Shown: positions 1 through 5,969 of the stretch, piece by piece
How the letters are laid out: every line of letters begins with the position of its first letter
Position numbering within the stretch: position 1 is the first letter of the stretch
Assembly (NCBI GenBank): GCA_021791455.1
Contig: JAJYWM010000020.1
Span: 1 to 9,326, forward strand
Length of the DNA: 9,326 nucleotides
Source: a bacterium
Lineage (GTDB): Bacteria; Chloroflexota; Dormibacteria; UBA8260; Bog-877
Reading direction: 5' to 3'
The notes under the pieces: generated by a model
The model's database searches: none
What the model was told of the DNA's origin: nothing
What the model saw: only the letters and a program-made list of their open reading frames with translations
Program-made: the position numbers and the translations under genes

Positions 1-29
1 ATCAGTTTGACAAGGAAAGAGGCGTCGTG

Positions 30-395
30 TTACGTTTCCCAGGACCGGTCACACAGGGTGAACGCAAGTACGGATGTTTGGGGGTACTTAGCCTCTACTA
101 ATTCTCCGTTGCGAATCCACCCGTGCCAAACGCCGATGACGTGAATGGAGGGGGCAACCGTGATTGCCGGCGGCGTCCCGGTCACCGTCCACATGGGGTC
201 CCCCGCCTCGTCCGCGCGTGACCGGGTGTGCCAGACAATCGGCCACTCGTGACCCGCCGCGTCCCTGTGCCGGCGTAGGACCACCGAGTAACCGGCGTCC
301 GAGGGGCCGTAGAGCTCGCTCGGCCACATCATCCCCGCCTCCCAGCCAGCCACGTCGTCGGGCGGCTTGTCCAGGAGCCGGAGCTTTATGCCCAC
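30..395 (-). CDS. Small protein resembling the DUF6527 phage family (121 aa)
   Basis: The core PMWTVTGTPPAITVAPSIHV (residues 67-86) followed by WHGWIRNGELVE (90-101) matches the general pattern of DUF6527-like phage proteins (W-x-x-x-G-x-x-PT-x-x-PS, then CH-x-x-x-x-x-G-x-[IL]). Here Trp replaces the usual Cys before His, and the N-terminal CxxC pair common in that family is missing, so the match is partial. The function of the family is unknown to me. I chose GTG 395 because GAGGTG (402-407) precedes it by 6 nt; GTG 404 (124 aa) is the alternative, with no site of its own. It lies a few bases downstream of the lysin candidate and is the last complete gene before the window edge. Confidence 0.66.
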   Translation of the reverse strand: MGIKLRLLDKPPDDVAGWEAGMMWPSELYGPSDAGYSVVLRRHRDAAGHEWPIVWHTRSRADEAGDPMWTVTGTPPAITVAPSIHVIGVWHGWIRNGELVEAKYPQTSVLAFTLCDRSWET

Positions 396-401
396 GCAAG
401 A

Positions 402-407
402 CACCTC
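402..407 (-). promoter_or_regulatory. Ribosome binding site deciding the GTG start at 395
   Basis: GAGGTG on the minus strand, six bases before GTG 395. It overlaps the TGA stop of the lysin candidate. Its GTG (404-402) is itself a possible start, but it would have no upstream site. Confidence 0.5.
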
Positions 408-1161
408 AGGGGATAACTAGCGAAGCCCCTCCGGGCAAGGTGTAACTCCCCGGGCCGAGAACCGTCGGAGACGGCGGAGGGTCCGGTGCCGGTGATGGAG
501 CCGGCACCGGACCAAAGCCCGGCCATTCGATCACTGAGAAGTCTACCCCAAACCCCGCCACCTTCACACCCCCCGCGAACTGCCAGCCCCGCTGGCCGTC
601 AACCGACCACAGGCCGTCTGCCAGGCCCTCTATGGAGGCCGCTGAGGCGGGCCAGGACACTCCCCCTGGATAGTAGGCGGCCCATACCCTCTCGGGGCGC
701 TGTGAGGCCGGGAGAGCCGATAGCGTCGAAAGACCGGACGGGGAGCCGTACTGGCAGGAGCGAACCTCATCGAGCTCGAACCAGGCCGCGGCCAGCTCCC
801 GGCATAGAGACTCGTTTGCGGTGAAGTCCCCCGCCTCCAGGTCGAAGACCACCGAGCCCGCAGCCGAAGTATCCGCGCCTATCTCCCCCAGCCAGTCCAT
901 CAGCAGCTGGTGCCCGACTCCAAGCGCATCCGGAGCGGGCAAAGGCTGGTGGTTGGGATCTAGGATCGGGACTACCTGCCAGCCGACCGAAAGGGCGATC
1001 TTCGCGATGCCCGTGGGGTCCGGGGCCCCCAGCACCTTTGGGGTGCCCCAGCCTGGGACGTAGAGCGCGATCACCGTAGCTCCCGTGGATGCCCTGATCG
1101 CCGCCAGGTCCGAGGCCGTGCTCGGGGGATAGAGGCAGTCGACCATCCTCTGGAGGCTCAT
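406..1161 (-). CDS. Glycoside-hydrolase-like lysin candidate (DUF1906/Rv2525c type)
   Basis: This 251-aa protein has a TIM-barrel-like domain at residues about 5-215, as in the DUF1906 glycoside-hydrolase-like family used in phage and actinobacterial cell-wall enzymes. Strand-end motifs are in order: MVDCLYPP (D8), TVIALYVPGWG (29-39), WQVVPILDPN (61-70, D68), SVVFDLEAGDF (103-113, D107 and E109 likely catalytic), RVWAAYYPGG (158-167) and GWQFAGG...GFGVDFSVI (192-211). A Pro linker (PVPAPSPAPDPPPSP, 218-232) leads to a short C-terminal segment (GPGSYTLPGGASLVIP) of unknown role, perhaps a binding tip. It has no signal peptide, as expected if release needs a holin. ATG 1161 overlaps the preceding stop as ATGA. 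It could instead be a virion-bound enzyme. Confidence 0.82.
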   Translation of the reverse strand: MSLQRMVDCLYPPSTASDLAAIRASTGATVIALYVPGWGTPKVLGAPDPTGIAKIALSVGWQVVPILDPNHQPLPAPDALGVGHQLLMDWLGEIGADTSAAGSVVFDLEAGDFTANESLCRELAAAWFELDEVRSCQYGSPSGLSTLSALPASQRPERVWAAYYPGGVSWPASAASIEGLADGLWSVDGQRGWQFAGGVKVAGFGVDFSVIEWPGFGPVPAPSPAPDPPPSPTVLGPGSYTLPGGASLVIP

Positions 1162-1454
1162 CGCAGGAAGTGTAGCACCAGGTCGAGCGCGGAGACGACC
1201 AGGCTGCACCCCGCGATCGCGACGACCGCAGTGGCCGCCCGCCTGGCGTCGCGCTTGTCCTTGCTGGTCAGCAGGCTCTCCCGCCAGGAGTCCTCCTGCT
1301 CCCTGGAGACGATCTTGAGCAGGGACTTGCGGTCGTCATCGGAGACCAGGGGCAAGTGCGAGGAAGACTCATAGCTCGGGTCGCGCAGCTGCACCAGCGG
1401 GATCTGGGGGCCGGGCCGGCCCCCGCGTCTAGCCTGAACCGTGTCTCTCTCCAT
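1158..1454 (-). CDS. Tail-anchored small protein, possible holin-like partner (98 aa)
   Basis: Residues 1-72 are hydrophilic. They start with a basic segment (ARRGGRPG), then a charged helix (DDDRKSLLKIVSREQEDSWRE, cited here as residues about 39-59) and a basic patch just before the membrane (KDKRDARRAA, 65-74). A single C-terminal helix at about 75-96 (VVAIAGCSLVVSALDLVL) ends the protein, so it should be tail-anchored with its bulk inside. This layout is seen in XhlA-type lysis helper proteins, and the gene directly overlaps the lysin candidate (ATGA, 1158-1161), which favours a lysis role. A structural membrane role is also possible. ATG 1454 overlaps the spike gene's stop by one base; longer readings of this frame run over the spike gene and are rejected. 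Confidence 0.66.
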   Translation of the reverse strand: MERDTVQARRGGRPGPQIPLVQLRDPSYESSSHLPLVSDDDRKSLLKIVSREQEDSWRESLLTSKDKRDARRAATAVVAIAGCSLVVSALDLVLHFLR

Positions 1455-2833
1455 CAGTATTGATCGTATGTCAGCGTGACCGCCTGCTGCCCGTCTGCCG
1501 TTCCCTGGGAGAGGTGGATATATATGCCGTCGCCCTCGGGCAGCTCGAAGCCCTCGAAGTCGAAGTCGATGTCCAGCGCGTTGTTGTCCGCCCACCAGGT
1601 GAAAAAGGCCGTGCCGGAGGCCGAACCGGACAGAAGCTGCCATGCGGCGCCGCTCGCGGATGTCTGGCAGGTGATCGACAGATGGCGGAGCCGGATCGAC
1701 TCGCCGCTGACGCCCGCGACGACTTCGGTGCCCGAGTTGGAGTAGCTGTTGGTGACGATGTTCTGTGGAGGCACCGGAGCCACGGGCACCGCGGCGCCCG
1801 AGGAAGCCTCCGTACCCTGCACGACCATGTCCACGGTCCGGGGCAGCGCGCTCCCGGCCTTGTAGGCGGCAACGCCCGCCACAAGCACATCCGGATAGTC
1901 GGATACGTCGTGGGTCGATTCCGCGAACTCGGAGGCGAAGGTGCCGAGCACCAGCTGGTCCACCCCGTCCGGAGTCCCATCTGTGGACATGAGCTGGGCC
2001 GCGTAGGAGCCACTCGAATACACCGGAGCCGACGGGGGGTTGTCGACCGTGACCACCGAGTTCCCCAGGTACTCGAAGACCTGGGCGATCGCGTAGGCCG
2101 CGCTGGGCAGGGTGTCCGAGGTGATCTCGACGATCAGGTCCTCAAAGTTCCCGTTGACCTGGCATGTCAACAGAGACCCGCTCGCTCCCAATAGACCGTT
2201 GATGTCGTCGGTGTCGATGTACTTCACACCGGTCGTCTCCCCGGTGACCGAGCACCCCAGCGTGGCCGCGCCCTGGGGAAAGACAAGCACCCCGAGCCCG
2301 GTCGCACTCGCGTCGGGAGTGACCGTCTGGGTCACCGTTATCGGAGCGGTGTCGGGGAGGTACATGGTCGTGCCCAGCTGCACCGGCGGGGTGTCGATCG
2401 AGACGTTTACCCCCTTCTGCCCCGACTCGATCGTGACGTCTCCTGAGTCCACGATGATCGTGCCCCCGGAGACCTGCGTGAGGCTGCCCGCGCTCGACTG
2501 CGGCGACTGCGGAGAGTTGCCCGCCTGGATCGTGCCCTGGAGGACCCCCTGGAGCGTCGAGCTAGCCGTTCCCCCGGTCACCGTGATCGCAACCGTCTGG
2601 CCGCTGCCGGCCGCGAAGGTCGGAGACTGGGTGCCCCCGTGCGCCACCACGACGCCGGAGACCGAGATCGCGAACAGCTGCCCATTAGGACACTCGCTCA
2701 CCACGGCATAGGCGAGCCAGTTGGTGCCCAGGTTCGGGGCGCCCAGGTTGGTGCTGCCGTTCCCCGAGGCATCCAGCTCGACCGAGAACGGCTGCCAGAG
2801 CGTCGTGGGAAGGTTCGCGGAGGATACCGTCAT
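1454..2833 (-). CDS. Large beta-rich spike or receptor-binding protein candidate (459 aa)
   Basis: The largest gene in the window. It has no membrane segment. Composition is rich in Gly, Ser, Thr and Val with almost no Lys or Arg, typical of extracellular beta-structured fibre or spike proteins. Three regions can be drawn: residues about 10-105, a beta domain (LWQPFSVEL, NWLAYAVVS, GQTVAITVTGG); 106-170, a repetitive Ser/Thr/Val region (GTIIVDSGDVTIESGQ) that may form a shaft; and 171-459, further beta domains ending in IRLRHLSITCQTSAS (380-394), DIDFDFEGFELPEGDGIYI (421-439) and VTLTYDQY. ATG 2833 has no clear ribosome site and lies 7 nt after the previous stop. The TGA overlaps the next ATG by one base. 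Host attachment is my inference. A tail protein of a tailed phage is the main alternative. Confidence 0.75.
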   Translation of the reverse strand: MTVSSANLPTTLWQPFSVELDASGNGSTNLGAPNLGTNWLAYAVVSECPNGQLFAISVSGVVVAHGGTQSPTFAAGSGQTVAITVTGGTASSTLQGVLQGTIQAGNSPQSPQSSAGSLTQVSGGTIIVDSGDVTIESGQKGVNVSIDTPPVQLGTTMYLPDTAPITVTQTVTPDASATGLGVLVFPQGAATLGCSVTGETTGVKYIDTDDINGLLGASGSLLTCQVNGNFEDLIVEITSDTLPSAAYAIAQVFEYLGNSVVTVDNPPSAPVYSSGSYAAQLMSTDGTPDGVDQLVLGTFASEFAESTHDVSDYPDVLVAGVAAYKAGSALPRTVDMVVQGTEASSGAAVPVAPVPPQNIVTNSYSNSGTEVVAGVSGESIRLRHLSITCQTSASGAAWQLLSGSASGTAFFTWWADNNALDIDFDFEGFELPEGDGIYIHLSQGTADGQQAVTLTYDQY

Positions 2834-2840
2834 GTGGGGC

Positions 2841-3035
2841 TCAGGAGGGAGTGGTTGGCACCGAGAGGTTGTATGCCCCGAGGCCCGCCACGATCAGAGC
2901 GGTCGAGAATGGGGTGCCCAGGCCGTGCATCGCGGGAACCGCGAATCCGCATATCCCGATGCCCACCGCGATCAGGCCGCCGACCGGCTTGCTCATCGCC
3001 TTGAGCGCAGAGCTCAGGCTCGACGTCGCGCTCAC
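2841..3035 (-). CDS. Two-helix small membrane protein (64 aa)
   Basis: The start is GTG 3035, overlapping the preceding TGA as GTGA. The product begins with a Ser-rich, weakly amphipathic region (SATSSLSSALKAMSK). Two hydrophobic segments follow at about 17-35 (VGGLIAVGIGICGFAV) and 42-57 (FSTALIVAGLGAYNL) joined by a short HGLG turn, making a helical hairpin. The end (SVPTTPS) is polar. This small hairpin resembles both virion-membrane peptides and class II holins; context does not decide. The stop is 7 nt before the start of the 459-aa spike candidate. No family recognised. Confidence 0.68.
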   Translation of the reverse strand: MSATSSLSSALKAMSKPVGGLIAVGIGICGFAVPAMHGLGTPFSTALIVAGLGAYNLSVPTTPS

Positions 3036-3205
3036 TCCTGCCCCCGAAAATCCCGCTCGGCCTCCTCCCTGAAGGTGTCCCTCGGAGCCTCCGCCTTTTC
3101 CGATAGCTTGGCCTCCAGATCCTCCACGCGATGGTAGAGCTCGGAGAGGTAGCGGCCTACCGCCCCGCCGATCTCATGCAACACCTCGTCACCCCTTGCC
3201 GCCAT
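3032..3205 (-). CDS. 57-aa charged helical protein with very strong ribosome site
   Basis: A short gene from ATG 3205 to TGA 3032-3034. The 57-aa product is highly charged and looks like one long helix with heptad-like spacing (HEIGGAVGRYLSELYHRVED, then LEAKLSEKAEAPRDTFREEA). It has no membrane segment and no cysteine, so a small coiled-coil oligomer is likely. Its AGGAGGTGAG site (3208-3217) is the best in the window with about 5 nt to the ATG, suggesting it is one of the more highly translated products. It overlaps the next gene's GTG by four bases (GTGA). Family unknown. The stop of the preceding gene lies within its ribosome site. Confidence 0.7.
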   Translation of the reverse strand: MAARGDEVLHEIGGAVGRYLSELYHRVEDLEAKLSEKAEAPRDTFREEAERDFRGQE

Positions 3206-3207
3206 GT

Positions 3208-3217
3208 CTCACCTCCT
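3208..3217 (-). promoter_or_regulatory. Near-perfect ribosome binding site of the 57-aa gene
   Basis: Reads AGGAGGTGAG on the minus strand, five bases before ATG 3205, and overlaps the TAG stop of the preceding gene. It is the strongest such site in the window and fixes the start of a gene only 57 codons long. Confidence 0.75.
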
Positions 3218-3458
3218 ATGGTCGCCACAGTCTGAAAACGTCCGCGAAGTGGACCAGGAGCAGCATGATCACGGCCCCGGCCACGAATGCCCACACCGCC
3301 CCGGCCCTCGGATGGTCGGTCAGCTCGCCCGCCACGACTGCGGAGATCGTCGTGTTGTTCGTGAACCAAATCCCGATCGCCTCCCCGATGCAGAGGCCCC
3401 CCAGGGCGAGCCCGCAGATCGCGAAGAAGGCCCCCGCGAGAATCCGGCCCAGATCCAT
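3216..3458 (-). CDS. Two-helix small membrane protein (80 aa)
   Basis: Two long hydrophobic segments are clear: residues about 5-32 (ILAGAFFAICGLALGGLCIG then EAIGIWF) and 54-73 (AVWAFVAGAVIMLLLVHF), joined by a polar loop (TNNTT... GELTDHPRAG). The C-terminus is short and basic (FRLWRP), so both ends probably face inside. ATG 3458 is 1 nt after the stop of the 168-aa gene (TGAGATG), consistent with coupled translation. The TAG stop (3216-3218) overlaps the AGGAGGTGA ribosome site of the next gene. A holin could have this shape, but the gene is far from the lysin candidate at 1161-406; a virion-membrane protein is equally possible. Confidence 0.7.
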   Translation of the reverse strand: MDLGRILAGAFFAICGLALGGLCIGEAIGIWFTNNTTISAVVAGELTDHPRAGAVWAFVAGAVIMLLLVHFADVFRLWRP

Positions 3459-3459
3459 C

Positions 3460-3966
3460 TCAGAGAGTCCACCTGGCAGCGACCGGATCGTTTGCGATCT
3501 CCTCCATTGCGAGCCCGCCCAGCTGGTAGGAGTCGCCCGCAGTCCCGCCCGTCACCTTGCAGATGATCCGCTGGGGATACGTCAGCACGACCATGCGCGA
3601 GGAGTAGAACTTGGCTATAGGAAGAGAGGCGGCCTGGTCGAAGCAGAACGCCGAGATCAGGGCATTGGAAGACTTGCTCGACGACAGGAAGAGGAAGGCA
3701 GAGCCCGCCGTCGTGGCCGTCGGATCGGTGCCCCCCAGGAACACCCTGCGCAGCACCCACGCCTTTCCCAGGGTGGGGCCGCCGCAGTCCATGATCAGGT
3801 CACCGCTGGATGGGAACTCATCGGAGGCCTGGATCTGGGCCGCGATAGGGATCAGGCGCTCCAGGCGGTCCTCGCGGTCCTGGCCCCGCTTGATCTGCTC
3901 GGTGGATGCATCCAGAGCGGCGCAGAGCTTCAGCTCCAGATCGCCGCCCACTGCCAACTCAGCCAT
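3460..3966 (-). CDS. Beta-rich structural protein with N-terminal helix (168 aa)
   Basis: Residues about 8-45 form a charged helix, possibly a coiled coil for oligomerisation (EQIKRGQDREDRLERLI). The rest looks like a beta-sandwich: GDLIMDCGGPTLGKAWVLRR (55-74), FLFLSSSKS, SAFCFDQAASLPIAKFYSS (105-123) and VVLTYPQRIICKVTG. The pattern of a GP-x-G-x-x-W-x-x-R-R strand and an LP...YSS turn recalls small virion or tail-associated proteins of actinobacteriophages; I know of no assigned function. I chose ATG 3966, with GGAGG at 3972-3976 and a 5-nt spacer, over the TTG at 3978, which would overlap the lysozyme gene. The ATG is 1 nt past that gene's stop. A vertex or capsid-surface role is inference. 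Confidence 0.72.
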   Translation of the reverse strand: MAELAVGGDLELKLCAALDASTEQIKRGQDREDRLERLIPIAAQIQASDEFPSSGDLIMDCGGPTLGKAWVLRRVFLGGTDPTATTAGSAFLFLSSSKSSNALISAFCFDQAASLPIAKFYSSRMVVLTYPQRIICKVTGGTAGDSYQLGGLAMEEIANDPVAARWTL

Positions 3967-3967
3967 C

Positions 3968-5107
3968 TCAGCCTCCAAACACCGCTTTGAACTTGTCCGG
4001 CTGCTCCATTCTCGCGCGGCGCAGCTTCTGGCGGGTGCGGATCGCCTCGGTGCCGGGGTACTGCGCCGGCCGCCGGGCCTCCGCCCGTTCCCGGCTCAGC
4101 TTCTCCCGGTAGCTGCGAGCGGCCGACTGGTACGTCTCCCGATCTCCCGCATCCCGGGCCCTCGATTCGCTCACCCGGGCCTGGGCCCGGGCCTTGCGAA
4201 GCCGCGCCCGATCCAGCGCCGCCCGATGCTCCTGGCGCCGCTTGGATTCGGCCTCAGAGGCCGCCTGGCGCTCTCCCTCGGCCCTGCGGGCACTGGAGGC
4301 CGCACGACGGCCCCGGACCACCTGAGCGGGCTTCTGGGCGGCGCCCACGACCTGTCCCAGCCCCGCGGCCCCGAAGGCGCGGCTAGCCGTCTTGCCCGCC
4401 TTGGTCTCAGTCAGCGTCGCGATCACGATGAGGCCGAATCCGATCAGGACCACCAGGGCGCCGCCCGTCATCAGCAGGCCTCCTTGGATCTTCGCCACCT
4501 GGCCGTTGGTGAGGATGCAGAAACCGATTCCGTTGATCGCGCACCCGTTCGGGTCCGAGCTCGAGCTCGAGCCGCTCGCCCCCGCGGTCGAGCCGGTGCC
4601 CGATCCACCGGTCTTCGTCTCATAGGAGAGATAACTCTGACTGCCCAGGATCGAGGCGACGCCCGCTCCATTGGTGCCCCAGGGCGAGGCCGTGAGGGCC
4701 GCCGGCAGACTCTGTGAGGCGTTGCCAGAGGCGAAGGCGCTCCGGATCCCAGCATATGCCGGCAGCTTCAGGGTGGCTACCGTCGCCTGGATCCCCTGGC
4801 CCCAGGAGGTGTACTTCTTGACGCCCTGGCTGTTCGTGCTTACCGCCCCGGAGGCGTCCATGGTCGTGTTCAGCGGATTGTAGGAGTCGGGGTTCTCCCA
4901 GTTGCCCCCCTCCTGCTCCTCCCATGCGACCATCGCATTGATGTTCGATTGCGTCTGGGGCCAGCCCATCGCCGACAGGATGGATGTCGCGAACCAGAGC
5001 GGAGTCGCCGCGGCCGCGGTCGCGGGAGCGGACCCCTGGCCGGAGGAACCGCTGCCCGTGGAGGCCCCGGCCGAGGATCCCGTCGCGCCCGACGCTCCGG
5101 TCAGCAT
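3968..5107 (-). CDS. Membrane-anchored lysozyme-like (transglycosylase-type) virion protein with Arg-rich tail
   Basis: This 379-aa protein has four parts. Residues 1-35 are a Gly/Ser/Ala linker. Residues about 37-155 resemble the lysozyme-like/lytic transglycosylase fold found in actinobacterial phage proteins: AWEEQEGGNW (61-70) with E66 as the likely catalytic acid, NPLNTT (77-82), then YTSWGQGIQATVATL (99-113). After a Ser linker comes one membrane helix at about 206-231 (flanked by C189, C197). Residues 235-379 are an Arg/Ala/Glu helical region, strongly basic. By the positive-inside rule the basic tail lies inside and the enzyme outside. PRD1 P7 is a membrane-associated virion transglycosylase, a useful parallel for local peptidoglycan opening during genome entry. 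ATG 5107 is the only start after an in-frame stop. It has no ribosome site, so translation probably depends on the nuclease gene upstream. Confidence 0.8.
   Translation of the reverse strand: MLTGASGATGSSAGASTGSGSSGQGSAPATAAAATPLWFATSILSAMGWPQTQSNINAMVAWEEQEGGNWENPDSYNPLNTTMDASGAVSTNSQGVKKYTSWGQGIQATVATLKLPAYAGIRSAFASGNASQSLPAALTASPWGTNGAGVASILGSQSYLSYETKTGGSGTGSTAGASGSSSSSDPNGCAINGIGFCILTNGQVAKIQGGLLMTGGALVVLIGFGLIVIATLTETKAGKTASRAFGAAGLGQVVGAAQKPAQVVRGRRAASSARRAEGERQAASEAESKRRQEHRAALDRARLRKARAQARVSESRARDAGDRETYQSAARSYREKLSRERAEARRPAQYPGTEAIRTRQKLRRARMEQPDKFKAVFGG
4556..4571. repeat. Short CGAGCT tandem repeat in the Ser linker
   Basis: Two and a half copies of a palindromic CGAGCT hexamer within the lysozyme-like fusion gene. 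They encode part of the five-Ser linker (residues about 180-184) just before the membrane helix. It is a low-complexity coding repeat that may vary in copy number; no regulatory role is apparent. Confidence 0.5.
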
Positions 5108-5658
5108 CAGGAAACTTCAGACAGAACTTCGAAGAGCCCTGGGCCGGCATCGCTCAATGCCTGGCGCTTCCGCCGGCGGCTTAGAGCATTCTGGCACTCG
5201 CGGCATTCGCGCAGCGTCCTGCCCGCATTTGGCCCTCTCAGAGGGTGGCGAACTATGAGGTTGGGTCCAGACAAGGGGTGCCCTCTCTTGCACTCCTTCT
5301 TGTCACGATTGCGATTGATCGCCGGGCGGCGGGCTTCCGCCTCCTTCCGGCACTTTATGATCTGCTCTCGTTTGACGTCTCCGAGATACGGCCACAGGAG
5401 CGAGCAAACTTGCAGAACGTCGGCCTCTTTGCTACAGCTCCAGACGATCTGCGGTGACCACTTTCCGGGGAGCTGGCTCTTCTTGTTTCTAACGTGTCCG
5501 ACGTTGCCGACGGCTGCCTGGAACCTCCAGATCGATCTGAAGTCGACCTGCGCGACGGTCATTCTGGGATACGCTCCCCGGCTGTTCCTTTCCAACGAAG
5601 TGCAGCCTTCGCCGTCCCAGAACCCGGCCGCCCAGGCGATTTCCGTTTGCTTGCTCAT
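5107..5658 (-). CDS. LAGLIDADG-type homing endonuclease with C-terminal Cys/His cluster
   Basis: This 183-aa DNA endonuclease is a selfish homing enzyme. Residues 7-18 (IAWAAGFWDGEG) match the single LAGLIDADG helix ending in the catalytic acidic residue(s) (D15, E17). One copy of the motif implies action as a dimer. A basic beta-rich core follows. The C-terminus holds CKRGHPLSG (C123, H127) and RECREC (C152, C155), a pattern seen in zinc-binding tails of phage homing nucleases, then a run of Arg/Lys. I chose ATG 5658 because it overlaps the preceding stop as ATGA; an ATG at 5679 in frame would overlap the membrane gene further. The TGA overlaps the ATG of the lysozyme-like gene by one base. 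Hand counts give about 57% GC in 5341-5520 against about 73% in 4141-4200, suggesting acquisition. Confidence 0.87.
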   Translation of the reverse strand: MSKQTEIAWAAGFWDGEGCTSLERNSRGAYPRMTVAQVDFRSIWRFQAAVGNVGHVRNKKSQLPGKWSPQIVWSCSKEADVLQVCSLLWPYLGDVKREQIIKCRKEAEARRPAINRNRDKKECKRGHPLSGPNLIVRHPLRGPNAGRTLRECRECQNALSRRRKRQALSDAGPGLFEVLSEVS

Positions 5659-5969
5659 GAGGGATGGGAGGCACTCCATTCATACCCGGCCAGGAGGACA
5701 GCGGTCACCGCGGCCGTCACCCAGAAGGGAAGGGCGCTGTCTGCCGCCAGGGATGCCCCGACCCCCACGAGGAGAGCCAGGCCCCCGCCGATCACCTCAC
5801 CCTGCCGTAGGCGCTTCAGGTTGCCCTCACGGTGCTCCTGAAAGAATGGGCTCGCGATGGTCATATAGGAGGGACACGCCCCCGAGAGGAAGTTGGCCGC
5901 GTCGCCTGCGGCCAGAATCGCTATGCCGACGGTTCCCGCCGTGAGTGCGGCCTTTCTCTTCGGGTCCAC
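5655..5969 (-). CDS. Small multi-pass membrane protein (104 aa)
   Basis: The GTG start at 5969 has a weak AGGA site about 7 nt upstream and overlaps the previous TAG. The basic N-terminus (DPKRK) is followed by a hydrophobic segment at about 8-27, then a hydrophilic loop (FFQEHREGNLKRLRQGE, 42-58) and two close hydrophobic segments at about 59-76 and 82-96. One cysteine (C32) lies just past the first helix. There is no recognisable motif. The stop overlaps the start of the LAGLIDADG nuclease gene as ATGA (5655-5658). Before the nuclease gene arrived, this gene was probably directly upstream of the lysozyme-like fusion at 5107. Likely a virion or host-membrane protein. Confidence 0.68.
   Translation of the reverse strand: MDPKRKAALTAGTVGIAILAAGDAANFLSGACPSYMTIASPFFQEHREGNLKRLRQGEVIGGGLALLVGVGASLAADSALPFWVTAAVTAVLLAGYEWSASHPS

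Noticed and set aside
1..29. Terminator at the end of the operon
   Set aside because: No hairpin or T-run is visible in the 29 bases after the last stop. The operon probably continues beyond the window.
1471..2013. Minus-strand alternative frame inside the spike gene (180 codons)
   Set aside because: The Pro/Arg/Thr-rich product is the typical out-of-frame shadow of the Gly/Ser/Thr/Val-rich spike frame. It has no ribosome site.
2841..3458. Calling the two-helix membrane genes holins
   Set aside because: The shape fits, but so many small membrane proteins are present that topology alone cannot single out a holin, and neither gene is next to the lysin candidate.
3196..3990. Long plus-strand open frame (264 codons)
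   Set aside because: It runs antisense to three well-supported minus-strand genes with ribosome sites and seamless overlaps. Its product is Arg/Pro/His-rich with no domain pattern, as expected from antisense frames in GC-rich DNA.
3611..4717. Plus-strand open frame of 368 codons
   Set aside because: It lies opposite the lysozyme-like fusion and the 168-aa gene. The product is low-complexity and Arg-rich, with no recognisable motif and no operon partner on that strand.
5107..5658. LAGLIDADG gene as part of a group I intron or an intein
   Set aside because: The frames on both sides begin and end cleanly at this gene with start/stop overlaps. I see no split protein that would be rejoined by splicing and no non-coding flanks for intron structure.
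4949..5944. Plus-strand open frame of 331 codons
   Set aside because: It is antisense to the LAGLIDADG nuclease, whose motif is clear, and has no coherent composition of its own.
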